NCBI GenBank assembly: GCA_903935095.1
Contig: CAIZQH010000021.1
Span: 186,001 to 250,000 of the forward strand
Reading direction: 5' to 3'
Length of the DNA: 64,000 bases
Source: an uncultured Flavobacteriales bacterium
Lineage (GTDB): Bacteria; Bacteroidota; Bacteroidia; Flavobacteriales_D; Crocinitomicaceae
Of the stretch, positions 22,380 to 33,304 are shown in pieces. Within the stretch, counting starts at the first letter, position 1. Every line of letters begins with the position of its first letter. A program made the position numbers and the translations under genes. Below the pieces are notes generated by a model that worked only from the letters and a program-made list of their open reading frames with translations, was not told the DNA's origin and searched no databases.

Positions 22380-23624
22380 ATGAATATTCAACAAGTTAAA
22401 CAGCGCTTTGGTATCATTGGGAATTCTCCGATGTTGAACCGTGCTTTAGAAGTGGCAATGCAAGTTGCTCCTACGGACATTTCCGTGCTTGTTACGGGAG
22501 AAAGTGGAACGGGAAAAGAAATTATTCCTCAAGTCATACACCAATTAAGTTCACGCAAACATGGGGAGTACATCGCTGTGAATTGTGGTGCGATTCCCGA
22601 GGGCACTATTGACTCAGAATTGTTTGGACACGAAAAAGGATCGTTTACAGGAGCTAGTGGAAGCCGACAAGGATATTTCGAGGTAGCGAATGGAGGAACG
22701 ATTTTCTTAGATGAAGTTGCGGAATTACCCATGCAAACTCAAGTTCGTTTGTTACGCGTTTTGGAAACAGGAGAATTTATCCGTGTAGGTTCTTCAAAAG
22801 TGATTAAAACCAATGTGCGCGTAGTAGCTGCTACCAATGAAAACATGCAGCAAGCCATACATTCCGGAAAGTTTCGCGAGGATTTGTTTTATCGTTTGAG
22901 TACCGTTCCCATTCAATTACCGGCATTGAAAAATAGGCAAGAGGACGTGCATTTGTTGTTTCGCAAATTCGCCAATGACTTTGCTGAAAAGTACCGAATG
23001 CCCGCAATAAAATTATCCGACGATGCAGTTATCCTTCTTCAAAATTATCCTTGGCCTGGAAATATTCGACAATTGAAAAATTTAGTGGAACAATTATCTG
23101 TGATTGAAACAGCACGTGATATTGATGAGCTTATGCTCGCTTCCTACCTTCAACCAATTTCGGAAAAGTCGAGTTTTTTAGTCAAAAACGATCAAACCCA
23201 AGAATCCATTTCCGAACGAGAGTTGATGTATAAGTTTCTTTTCGATATGAAAAAAGACTTAACTGAATTAAAAAAATTGGTTTTGGAGGTCATTAATAAT
23301 GGTCAATCAGTTAACCTCAATCAAGATCAGACAGCATTGGTCAATCGAATTTATCAAGATGTCTATGAAGATGCTCCCGTTGCCACAAGAATGCTTCCTG
23401 CAGGCTCTACGAATGAAACGCATGCAAATTATCCAATTATTCCAGAAACATTTGAAATACACGAAGAAATTGAAGAATCCTTATCTTTGGAAGATCGTGA
23501 AAAGGAATTGATTCATAAAGCCTTAGAAAAGCACCGTGGTAAACGCAAGTATGCCGCTCTTGAATTAGGTATTTCTGAACGAACACTTTATCGAAAAATA
23601 AAAGAATACCAACTTGGAGAATAA
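22380..23624 (+). CDS. Sigma-54-interacting AAA+ transcriptional regulator lacking an N-terminal receiver domain
   Basis: GESGTGKE Walker A, GSFTGA (GAFTGA-type) loop, [12 protein letters not shown]-terminal Fis-type [24 protein letters not shown]. Confidence 0.93.
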   Translation: MNIQQVKQRFGIIGNSPMLNRALEVAMQVAPTDISVLVTGESGTGKEIIPQVIHQLSSRKHGEYIAVNCGAIPEGTIDSELFGHEKGSFTGASGSRQGYFEVANGGTIFLDEVAELPMQTQVRLLRVLETGEFIRVGSSKVIKTNVRVVAATNENMQQAIHSGKFREDLFYRLSTVPIQLPALKNRQEDVHLLFRKFANDFAEKYRMPAIKLSDDAVILLQNYPWPGNIRQLKNLVEQLSVIETARDIDELMLASYLQPISEKSSFLVKNDQTQESISERELMYKFLFDMKKDLTELKKLVLEVINNGQSVNLNQDQTALVNRIYQDVYEDAPVATRMLPAGSTNETHANYPIIPETFEIHEEIEESLSLEDREKELIHKALEKHRGKRKYAALELGISERTLYRKIKEYQLGE

Positions 23625-24134
23625 ATGAAATATGTTCTATTCATTTTAGTGGCAATTGGATTAAGCGCTTGTTGGCCGAGTAGTTTTTCCTTCAGAGATA
23701 CAGGTGGGATGCCTGAGGAATGGAAAACCTTTACCCTTAAAACCTTAACACTTGAAGCGGCAACTTGTCCCTTGAGCTTTTCAGCGGTATTGACAGAGAA
23801 ATTGAAGGATGGTGTCCAAAATAACACACCTCTCTTATTAAACACAACCTTTGGAAAAGGGGAAGTGAACATGGAGGGAAAAATCACACAATATTCGGTG
23901 ACGCCTTTAGCGGTGCAAGGAAATAATAATGCTTCTCAAAACCGCTTAACGATGACACTAGTGATGACCATCAATATCACGAAGCCCAAAGAAGAACAAT
24001 GGACCATGACGAGTTCACGTTTCGCAGATTTTAGTTCGGGTACCAATCTTTCTGAAATTGAAACTAAATTATTCGAAGATATTTCCGCCCAAATGGTGCA
24101 GGACCTCATTAACAAACTTCTAAGCAATTGGTGA
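23625..24134 (+). CDS. LptE-like LPS-assembly lipoprotein
   Basis: Signal sequence with GLSAC lipobox, about 170 aa; miaB-sigma54 regulator-lptE-secG neighbourhood resembles other Bacteroidetes. Confidence 0.65.
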   Translation: MKYVLFILVAIGLSACWPSSFSFRDTGGMPEEWKTFTLKTLTLEAATCPLSFSAVLTEKLKDGVQNNTPLLLNTTFGKGEVNMEGKITQYSVTPLAVQGNNNASQNRLTMTLVMTINITKPKEEQWTMTSSRFADFSSGTNLSEIETKLFEDISAQMVQDLINKLLSNW

Positions 24135-25117
24135 TGTTAAGCAGCGAATCGATTCATCAACAAATGCGGAACATGTCTAGCTGTTCGACACGTCAATTAA
24201 GCGAGTTGAAGGAGCTCATGGATTTATATCCATATGCTTCAAGTTTGGTCACCTTGTATCTCAAGTCCTTGGCAAATGACCAAGATTTGCGTTTGAGTTC
24301 CCAATTAGAAAAATACGCGTTTCAAATTCCAAATCGCACATTACTTTATGATTTATTGGTGACACAAACGACCGCAACAACGCAGGAGATTCATTCACGC
24401 GAAGCCTTAAATCAAGAAGTGCTTGTTGAAGAAGAAGCGAATGCAACTGAAACGCCGATTATTCAAATGACGTTAGATTCTGTGTCGAATGTTATTGCTC
24501 CAAGTTTCACTGAAGAAATAGCGGAATTAGAGACCTTGATTGCTCCAGTAGCTTCCGTCGAGATTCGGGAAGAAGGGGATGAGGAAAGTCCGTTAAATAT
24601 ACCACATCAGCCTGTTGAAACAAGGGAATTGGATGAGGTGGACACCATGATTCAATCAGCGGTTATATCCTCTTCCTATTTACAATTGGCGTATCCGGGA
24701 GCAGCAGAGCAAGTAGCAGCGGAAGAAGAATTAAGGTCTATTGAAGAGGAAGCTGTCATTACTTCTCAGTCTTCGGAAAACGTGAAATCTGTTGAACCAA
24801 AGTCCTTTACTGATTGGTTGAAAATGGGTGAGATTTTGAATGGCAGTGTGGAGGATCCTCTTCCAGAAGAGAAAAAGCCAAGTTTCTATCATTTCGAAAA
24901 ACCAAAGAAAGAATTCTTTTCCCCAGCAAAGAAAGCAAAGGAAAGTGTGGATGAAAATAAGATGCCCGTGAGTGAAACCTTAGCACAAGTATTTGCTTTG
25001 CAAGGAAATATTAATAAGGCAATTCACGTTTATGAGCAATTAATTTTGATTTTTCCAGAAAAAAAGAGTTTCTTTGCAACCCAAATTAGAAATTTAAAGA
25101 GAAAACTTAATTCTTAA
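24128..25117 (+). CDS. Hypothetical protein, Glu-rich middle, TPR-like C-terminus
   Basis: Overlaps the previous gene by 7 nt; C-terminal ETLAQVFALQGNINKAIHVYEQLILIFPEKKSFFATQI resembles one TPR. Confidence 0.7.
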   Translation: MVMLSSESIHQQMRNMSSCSTRQLSELKELMDLYPYASSLVTLYLKSLANDQDLRLSSQLEKYAFQIPNRTLLYDLLVTQTTATTQEIHSREALNQEVLVEEEANATETPIIQMTLDSVSNVIAPSFTEEIAELETLIAPVASVEIREEGDEESPLNIPHQPVETRELDEVDTMIQSAVISSSYLQLAYPGAAEQVAAEEELRSIEEEAVITSQSSENVKSVEPKSFTDWLKMGEILNGSVEDPLPEEKKPSFYHFEKPKKEFFSPAKKAKESVDENKMPVSETLAQVFALQGNINKAIHVYEQLILIFPEKKSFFATQIRNLKRKLNS

Positions 25118-25119
25118 TC

Positions 25120-25431
25120 ATGGATTTATTATTGTCTATCATTATCATCGCAGCAAGCATCTTGCTGATTTTAGTTGTTTACGTTCAGAATCCTAAAGGT
25201 GGAGGCTTGAGTTCAGATTTTGGATCTCCTTCTCAATTGGGTGGTGTTCAAAAAACAAATGAGTTAATCGACAAAATGACTTGGGGATTGGCAGCAACGA
25301 TTGTTGTAGTGAGTTTAGTCATTACTATTCGTCAACCGAAAGCAGCTAAGCCAGTTGCTCCTCAACAAACTCAACAAGGACAAGGACAAGGACAAGGACA
25401 GGGTCAAGCACCCGCTCAAGGAAATAAATAA
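25120..25431 (+). CDS. secG: Preprotein translocase subunit SecG
   Basis: Two TM helices, VYVQNPKGGGLSSDFGSPSQLGGVQKTNE; Gln/Gly-rich tail. Confidence 0.93.
   Translation: MDLLLSIIIIAASILLILVVYVQNPKGGGLSSDFGSPSQLGGVQKTNELIDKMTWGLAATIVVVSLVITIRQPKAAKPVAPQQTQQGQGQGQGQGQAPAQGNK
25375..25398 (+). repeat. Hexanucleotide tandem repeat (CAAGGA)x4 inside secG
   Basis: Four exact CAAGGA units encoding QG dipeptides, followed by degenerate copies. Confidence 0.9.
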
Positions 25432-25450
25432 GCTTCGGTTCCGACCGCAT

Positions 25451-25486
25451 AAATGTCAGTATGTCACGCATGCTGACATTTTTTTT
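25451..25486 (+). terminator. Terminator downstream of secG
   Basis: AATGTCAG...CTGACATT stem followed by a T-run. Confidence 0.8.
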
Positions 25487-25506
25487 GTCCAAAAGCGAAA
25501 AAATGT

Positions 25507-25523
25507 CCACTTTAACTTAGTGG
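25507..25523. promoter_or_regulatory. Inverted repeat upstream of groES, possible operator
   Basis: CCACT-TTAACTT-AGTGG, about 40 bp upstream of the groES ATG; not the CIRCE consensus. Confidence 0.35.
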
Positions 25524-25564
25524 CATAATATTGGTAAAATCTTCATCAAATTAAACTAAAAATA

Positions 25565-25840
25565 ATGTCAGTAAATTTTAAACCTTTGGCAGACAGAGTT
25601 CTAGTAGAACCTGCGCCAGCAGAGCAAAAAACAGCAAGTGGAATCATCATTCCAGACACAGCAAAAGAAAAACCATTGCGTGGTATTGTTGTAGCAGCTG
25701 GATCCGGAAAAAAAGATGAGCCAATGTCCGTAAACGTGGGCGATTCAATTTTGTACGGTCAGTATGCTGGAACAGAAATTAAAATTGATGGAAAGAACTT
25801 CCTCATCATGAGAGAGTCTGATATTTATGGAATTTTTTAA
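25565..25840 (+). CDS. groES: Co-chaperonin GroES
   Basis: [32 protein letters not shown]. Confidence 0.99.
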   Translation: MSVNFKPLADRVLVEPAPAEQKTASGIIIPDTAKEKPLRGIVVAAGSGKKDEPMSVNVGDSILYGQYAGTEIKIDGKNFLIMRESDIYGIF

Positions 25841-25857
25841 TTAAACATTCAAATTAA

Positions 25858-27501
<1,644 letters not shown>

Positions 27502-27509
27502 GATTTATA

Positions 27510-27525
27510 AGAGCCCTCGGGCTCT
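27510..27525 (+). terminator. Hairpin immediately downstream of groEL
   Basis: AGAGCCC-TC-GGGCTCT followed by short T-rich stretch. Confidence 0.7.
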
Positions 27526-27578
27526 TTCCCGTTTCCTTCTTCCCGATTCATTCGGATAGTTGGAGACGACTCTATATG

Positions 27579-27604
27579 GCCGCTCGCAAGAGCGGCTTTT
27601 TTTA
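27579..27604 (+). terminator. Second, strong terminator downstream of groEL
   Basis: GCCGCTC-GCAA-GAGCGGC followed by TTTTTTT. Confidence 0.85.
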
Positions 27605-27653
27605 TGCCTACAATTTGAAGCTTGTTGCTTATCTTTACCCTTCAATCATAGGT

Positions 27654-28364
27654 ATGTGTTACGCGAATTCATCGACTTCAGTCAACATTGATTTAGCTAA
27701 GCGTTATAACAAGGTGGTCCCAGAACATATAACAGAGATACCTACTTTTTATGCTTCGGGTTTTGATCACCCCAACTGGCGTATAGTTACGAATGATCTG
27801 CAAATCCAACGGATGAATTGGGGGCTAGTGCCCTTTTGGTTTAAAGGAGAAAATCGCTTGGATGTATCCAATAAAACACTCAATGCCCGTATCGAAACGT
27901 TGGAGGAACGTAGCTCGTTCAGGCATTTATGGAACCGTCAACATTGCCTGGTTCCTTCCACTGGATTTTTTGACTGGCAACACCAAGGAAAGAATCGAAT
28001 TCCATACATAATTCGTTGCAAAGAACAAGAACTCTTTTCGCTTGCAGGAATGTACGATACTTGGATGAATCCACAAACGCAAGCACTGGAGCATACCTTT
28101 ACGATCGTGACCTGCGAGGCAAACGAATTGATGGCAGAAATTCACAACGTGAAAAAACGTATGCCTTTGATCTTAATACCTGAATTAGAAAGCGATTGGT
28201 TGAGTGGCAGCTTTCAATGGGACCTTTCCAAACGCATTTCTTCCGATAAACTCGAGGCACATACCATCAATAAACGATTAATCCTCTCTCCTCAAGCAAA
28301 TAGTGCGGAAATACACAAAGAATTTATGGATGATAGTCAACGCCAAACAAATCTATTTGACTAA
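27654..28364 (+). CDS. SOS response-associated peptidase (SRAP/YedK/HMCES family); start corrected to MCYANSS
   Basis: SRAP proteins have catalytic Cys2 after Met removal; NWGLVPFW, NARIETLEER, CLVPSTGFFDWQ and AGMYDTW are family-like. The ORF-track start at 27576 lies inside the second groEL terminator. Confidence 0.9.
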   Translation: MCYANSSTSVNIDLAKRYNKVVPEHITEIPTFYASGFDHPNWRIVTNDLQIQRMNWGLVPFWFKGENRLDVSNKTLNARIETLEERSSFRHLWNRQHCLVPSTGFFDWQHQGKNRIPYIIRCKEQELFSLAGMYDTWMNPQTQALEHTFTIVTCEANELMAEIHNVKKRMPLILIPELESDWLSGSFQWDLSKRISSDKLEAHTINKRLILSPQANSAEIHKEFMDDSQRQTNLFD

Positions 28365-28394
28365 TTTTGGCATTACATTTGATCTCCACCGCAC

Positions 28395-29069
28395 GTGAAA
28401 AAAATTACACTCCTTTTCGTCTTGTTTTTAGCTCTCGTTTCGTGCATTGAAATCTCGGATGACTTAACCATGCACAACGATGGTTCAGGTACACTTCGTT
28501 ACAAAGTAAATTTGTCCGCAAGTAAGGTAAAAGTGAATTCCATTCTTGCCTTAGATAGCCTTGATGGAAAAAAAGTACCAAGCCTTCAAGAAATTAGCGC
28601 AAAGGTGGGTGAGTTTGCGAAAATACTCGATGCACAACCTGGAATTTCAAATGTCTTGATCGAAGAAAACTACACAGACTTTATCTTGAAATTTTCCTGT
28701 GATTTCACGAGCATTATGTCCCTTCAAGCTGGATTAGCCAATGCGATTGAAGCAGTTTCAAAAGATAAACTAGGTCCTGAAGCGGATGAAATTTGGATAA
28801 CTTGGGACGGCAACAAATTAAAACGTTCCATTCCCGCTTTTGCTCGCGCCAAAGTAAAAGGATACAAATCGAATGACATCGAATTATTGAAGCAAGGAAC
28901 ATATACCACCATTACGCGTTTTGATCGTCCGATTGAACGCTGCGAAAATGCACTTGGAACATTGAGTAAAAATAAGCAAGCGGTGATGATCAAAGCCAGC
29001 GCTTTTAGCATCAAAGAAAACCAAGATTTACTCGAAAATACAATCTATTTAATCTCGACGAAAAACTAA
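28395..29069 (+). CDS. Hypothetical lipoprotein
   Basis: GTG start, signal peptide with LALVSC lipobox; first of three consecutive uncharacterised envelope genes. Confidence 0.75.
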   Translation: MKKITLLFVLFLALVSCIEISDDLTMHNDGSGTLRYKVNLSASKVKVNSILALDSLDGKKVPSLQEISAKVGEFAKILDAQPGISNVLIEENYTDFILKFSCDFTSIMSLQAGLANAIEAVSKDKLGPEADEIWITWDGNKLKRSIPAFARAKVKGYKSNDIELLKQGTYTTITRFDRPIERCENALGTLSKNKQAVMIKASAFSIKENQDLLENTIYLISTKN

Positions 29070-29115
29070 CGAGATTATGATTAAATTCGCTTCATATTTC
29101 ATTTGAAAATTGCCT

Positions 29116-30969
29116 GTGAAAAACGCACTAATTTACACCTTATCATTGTTTTCAAGCACCATGTTGCTTGGACAAAAATCAGAACGCTTTATCCCAAAAG
29201 ATGCAGTGACCGTTTTTAGCATCAATAACATCAATTTATTGCAGAAAATCTCTATGGATGATTTGGTGCAATATGAATTCATGGAAGAAGTGCATCAAGA
29301 GTTATTCGATGGTTCAACTTCTGGTAAAACCTTGAAAGATGCAGGTATGGACTTCGATCAACGCTTGAATTTATTCTACGGAAAGTCTAACCAAAATGAA
29401 ATATCTGGTTTTACCTTCGGTGTTAAAAATCAGAATCAATTGTTTGAGGTCTTTGATGATTTTCAGAAGCTGGATATGAATTATCCGGGAGTTGAATTTT
29501 ACGGGTCCTTTTTCAATAACCTCATCATCAAAGGAAATACGGCCATTTTAATTCGCATCGAACCGACCATGTCTTACATCGATCAGATGACGGATTCCTT
29601 GTGGTACGCTCGAGGAAACGAAATGCCCTATGAGTTGTTTGATGAAATTCAAATCGACGAAGAAGAGATTCTAAACGAACAGGAGTTCACCAATGATCAA
29701 CCGGTAGAAGAAGCTGCTTATCCAGATGCGACAGAAAATCCAAACATTAAAAACTACTATGAATTAAGAGACAGCGTACAGACGATCCTTCAAGAAAGAG
29801 AATTGGAACGCTTGATGAAGGAATTATTTGAAGACGGGGTGAATTTATATTCACAAGATGCACGATTTGCCGGACAAATGACCCATGAAGCAATTGGAAC
29901 GTTCTATTTGGATAATTCAAGGAATTTTGAGAAATCTCAGGGACTTTGGTATTTTCAAACCGTTCTCCCATCCTTGTATCAGGACATTCAAGAATTGTAT
30001 ACAGGAAATGTGATTTTAGGTGATTTAATCCTAAAGGATAATATCGTTGAGTTTCAAGTAGAAGCAAATTACGGAAAGGAACTCGGTTCGATTTACAAAG
30101 AAATGAACGACTCAAAATTCGATAAAAATGTATTAAAGTACATTCCTCAATCCAGTACTGGCTATTTCACCTACAATGTCAATTTGCGTCAAGCGTATGA
30201 ACAAGCTTACAAGGTCATCATGCCCGTATTGAGTGATGAAAAGAATGCACAGATTTCCATGAACGTGCTTACCATAGAATTGCTCAATGAATTCATTAAC
30301 AAAGATGCTTTATTCGGCACCTACAAAGGAAGCATGTTTGGGACATTCAATGGAATCAAGAAAATTAAAACCAAGAAAATCGAATTCTACTACGATGAGG
30401 AGACCTTCGAATATGGTGAACGCGAAGCTGAAGCGGAAGAGGATATGCCGATTTTTACTGTTGGATTCTCTATTGATCGTTCTGATATTCCAGAGAAAGT
30501 GATGAAGCACATGAGTCGTTTGACCTCGAAATTTAAAAATTGTGGGGATTATTGGAAATTTGAAAATGCCATTTTAGATGCTGCTCCCATGTATTTTATC
30601 AACCGTAATGGATTGTTTATTTTAACCAGTGACGAGGATTTAGCAGTGAATCATTCCAATGGATATGGATCAGAATCCTTAACTAGAAAGGAACGAAAAG
30701 CTGCTAAGAAAAGTGGTTTCATGTATGGACACATTGATATTCAAGAAACCTTAAATCGTTTTCCAGTTGGCGTTCTCAATCCTAGACAAGAGGAGATTGT
30801 TAATTCGTTGAAAGGTAAATCAGGACAATTTGAGTTAAATTCAAGCAAAACAACAAGCGAGCAGACGAAATTTAATTTACAATATTCATTTGAAGGTGAT
30901 GAAACAACGGGTAAACACCTGTTGGATTTAATCAACTCCATTTACGTCGTGACAACTTTCAACCCTTAA
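29116..30969 (+). CDS. Hypothetical secreted protein; GTG at 29116 preferred over TTG at 29110
   Basis: Signal peptide KNALIYTLSLFSSTMLLGQ; long acidic protein in tight operon spacing. Confidence 0.7.
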   Translation: MKNALIYTLSLFSSTMLLGQKSERFIPKDAVTVFSINNINLLQKISMDDLVQYEFMEEVHQELFDGSTSGKTLKDAGMDFDQRLNLFYGKSNQNEISGFTFGVKNQNQLFEVFDDFQKLDMNYPGVEFYGSFFNNLIIKGNTAILIRIEPTMSYIDQMTDSLWYARGNEMPYELFDEIQIDEEEILNEQEFTNDQPVEEAAYPDATENPNIKNYYELRDSVQTILQERELERLMKELFEDGVNLYSQDARFAGQMTHEAIGTFYLDNSRNFEKSQGLWYFQTVLPSLYQDIQELYTGNVILGDLILKDNIVEFQVEANYGKELGSIYKEMNDSKFDKNVLKYIPQSSTGYFTYNVNLRQAYEQAYKVIMPVLSDEKNAQISMNVLTIELLNEFINKDALFGTYKGSMFGTFNGIKKIKTKKIEFYYDEETFEYGEREAEAEEDMPIFTVGFSIDRSDIPEKVMKHMSRLTSKFKNCGDYWKFENAILDAAPMYFINRNGLFILTSDEDLAVNHSNGYGSESLTRKERKAAKKSGFMYGHIDIQETLNRFPVGVLNPRQEEIVNSLKGKSGQFELNSSKTTSEQTKFNLQYSFEGDETTGKHLLDLINSIYVVTTFNP

Positions 30970-30971
30970 AC

Positions 30972-32300
30972 GTGTTTCGTAAAATAAGTACTTTACTTTT
31001 ACTTGCCGGTGCACTTGGATTGGTGCTGTTTTTGAAAAACATTCTTTTTCAAAAACCAATTCCACCTAGATTAATTGACCGACTTCCAACTGCAGATTTC
31101 ATCGCAACAGCAAACATCCTTGAATTAGCAAAGGAAACGAATGGCATGTTGCAGTACAATAAAATCTCTGCACGCGATTTCACTACCTATGAGTTCTTGC
31201 TAGGTCAAGGAAAAATGTATGGTATTGATCTCCAGCAAAACGTGTATCTTTTCGGAAACGAAGATGGCAACTGGGGTGCAATGGCCCGCTTGAGTGACAG
31301 TTCCAAAATCATGGGAGGCATTGAGCGTCTGAAAAAGTTTGTGGATATTTCTGATTCCACTTTTAATGACCAGAAATACTATTATAATTTAGAAGATAAG
31401 TCCTACCTGCATTATGGCGATGGCTACGTGTTTTTCTACAAAGGAAACGACTTTAAAACGGTTCTGGAACAAGTGATTAATGCTCGTCACTTGGGTGTGC
31501 ACAAAGATTGGAAACGTTTTTTAGCCCAGAAACAATTCAAGAATGAACATTTGGTGATTTATTCAAATTGGCCGAAATTGAAGTCACTTGGAATAGAAAC
31601 TGCGATGTTTGCACATGATAGTGATTCCTCTAGCTTCAAATTAAAAAGCTACTTAAAGAAAACCAAACCACTCTATTTCAAACAAAAAGAAAATGCTTTG
31701 AGTTATGCATCTTCATTCGGAACTCAGAGAATGATCGATGTCCATTTGGATATCGAGGAATTAAAAAAGAATAAGGAAGATTCCATGTATGTACAATTTT
31801 CTAAAATTGGAAAGCGTTTCGGTTTTCCAATCGCTGAATTCATTCAAGCGTGGACAGGAGACCTCTGTTTTATCGAAGGTGGGATGCAAAAGGTAAAGGA
31901 ACAGTACATTGAAACCGTGCTAGATGAGGATTTTAATGAACAAGAAATTTCTCGTGAAAAGGAAATCTTGATCCCAGCTTATTCCGCCATGATTTCCATG
32001 AATGAATATGGACAAAGATTCTTGAATAAACTCATGAAAAAAGGCATTCTTAGGAAAGAAGGAGAAGAATTTCGTTTCTTATTCTCTCCCTTGCTGAAAC
32101 TAAAAAAGAACGGGTCAATTTATCAATTTTATTCGGGTCCGTCGGCGCCAAAATTGTTGACGAGCACGAACAATCATGTTACATGGACAAATAAAGGGAC
32201 CAAGTACTTCTTTAGCATCGATTCCTTAACACGATATGAAGTTTTTGGGAGTTTACAGATACCAGTTCGTAGAATCTTTAGGCGAAATAAGTTGATTTAA
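30972..32300 (+). CDS. Hypothetical membrane-anchored/secreted protein
   Basis: N-terminal TM segment; PTADFIATANILELAKETNG resembles the N-terminal region of the preceding protein. Confidence 0.7.
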   Translation: MFRKISTLLLLAGALGLVLFLKNILFQKPIPPRLIDRLPTADFIATANILELAKETNGMLQYNKISARDFTTYEFLLGQGKMYGIDLQQNVYLFGNEDGNWGAMARLSDSSKIMGGIERLKKFVDISDSTFNDQKYYYNLEDKSYLHYGDGYVFFYKGNDFKTVLEQVINARHLGVHKDWKRFLAQKQFKNEHLVIYSNWPKLKSLGIETAMFAHDSDSSSFKLKSYLKKTKPLYFKQKENALSYASSFGTQRMIDVHLDIEELKKNKEDSMYVQFSKIGKRFGFPIAEFIQAWTGDLCFIEGGMQKVKEQYIETVLDEDFNEQEISREKEILIPAYSAMISMNEYGQRFLNKLMKKGILRKEGEEFRFLFSPLLKLKKNGSIYQFYSGPSAPKLLTSTNNHVTWTNKGTKYFFSIDSLTRYEVFGSLQIPVRRIFRRNKLI

Positions 32301-33304
32301 AGTTCATTCGCATGAGCGAATTGAAACTCGTCTGCATGTTGTTCGATGTAACGCAGAATTTCCATGATTTCATCCACATTGAAACTAGAGACCAGTTTTG
32401 TTCGGTATTCCTTGAAATGTGAAATTCCCTTGAAATAATTCGTATAATGACGTTTCATTTCATTGATGCCCAATTGCATGCCTTTCCACTGAATGCTCAT
32501 TTCCAAGTGATCTCTGCACGCTTGAACACGGTCTTGAATGCTTGGGGATTCCAAATGAGTTCCCGTCGCCATGAAATGTTTGATTTCATTGAATACCCAA
32601 GGATACCCAATGCTGGCACGACCAATCATTACCCCATCAACGCCATATCGATTTTTGTATTCAAGCGCTTTTTCGGGTGAATTAATGTCGCCATTTCCAA
32701 ATACAGGAATACGCATTCGTGAATTATTTTTCACTTCCCCAATTAAGGTCCAGTCTGCATCTCCTTTGTACATTTGCTTGCGTGTACGTCCGTGAATAGA
32801 AATCGCTTCAATTCCGATGTCCTGCAATCTTTCTGCGGTTTCCACCACAAATTTTGTATCATCATCCCAGCCTAAGCGCGTTTTTACCGTAACAGGAAGT
32901 TTCGTTGCTTTCACAATCGCTTCGGTCATGCGCACCATTTTCGGGATGTCTTGTAAGAGTCCGGCACCAGCACCCTTACAGGCCACTTTCTTCACTGGAC
33001 AACCATAGTTAATGTCCAATAAATCAGGATTTACTTGATCAATGATTTCAGCACATTGAATCATGCTTTCGATATCCGAACCAAAGATTTGAATCCCGAT
33101 TGGACGTTCGTATTCAAAAATATCTAATTTTTGAACGCTTTTAGCCGCATCTCGTATAAGTCCTTCCGAAGAAATAAATTCCGTATACATTAAATCAGCA
33201 CCGTGTTTTTTACACAAGGCACGAAACGGCGGATCACTCACATCCTCCATTGGAGCAAGTAGCAACGGGAAATCCCCTAATTCAATATCGCGAATTTTAA
33301 CCAT
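32297..33304 (-). CDS. dusB: tRNA-dihydrouridine synthase (DusB-like)
   Basis: LLAPMEDVSDPPFRALC, DINYGCPVKKVACKGAGAGLL, IHGRTRKQMYKG. Confidence 0.93.
   Translation of the reverse strand: MVKIRDIELGDFPLLLAPMEDVSDPPFRALCKKHGADLMYTEFISSEGLIRDAAKSVQKLDIFEYERPIGIQIFGSDIESMIQCAEIIDQVNPDLLDINYGCPVKKVACKGAGAGLLQDIPKMVRMTEAIVKATKLPVTVKTRLGWDDDTKFVVETAERLQDIGIEAISIHGRTRKQMYKGDADWTLIGEVKNNSRMRIPVFGNGDINSPEKALEYKNRYGVDGVMIGRASIGYPWVFNEIKHFMATGTHLESPSIQDRVQACRDHLEMSIQWKGMQLGINEMKRHYTNYFKGISHFKEYRTKLVSSFNVDEIMEILRYIEQHADEFQFAHANEL

Noticed and set aside
25521-25534. TGGCATAATATTGG upstream of groES as a possible sigma-54 site
   Set aside because: Spacing between the GG and the TTG is off by one base, and sigma-54 spacing is strict.
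28367-28382. TTGGCATTACATTTGA resembling a sigma-54 -24/-12 promoter upstream of the 28395 lipoprotein
   Set aside because: The -12 element has GA instead of the near-invariant GC, and the same bases form a TACATTTG -7-like element. Not strong enough to call.
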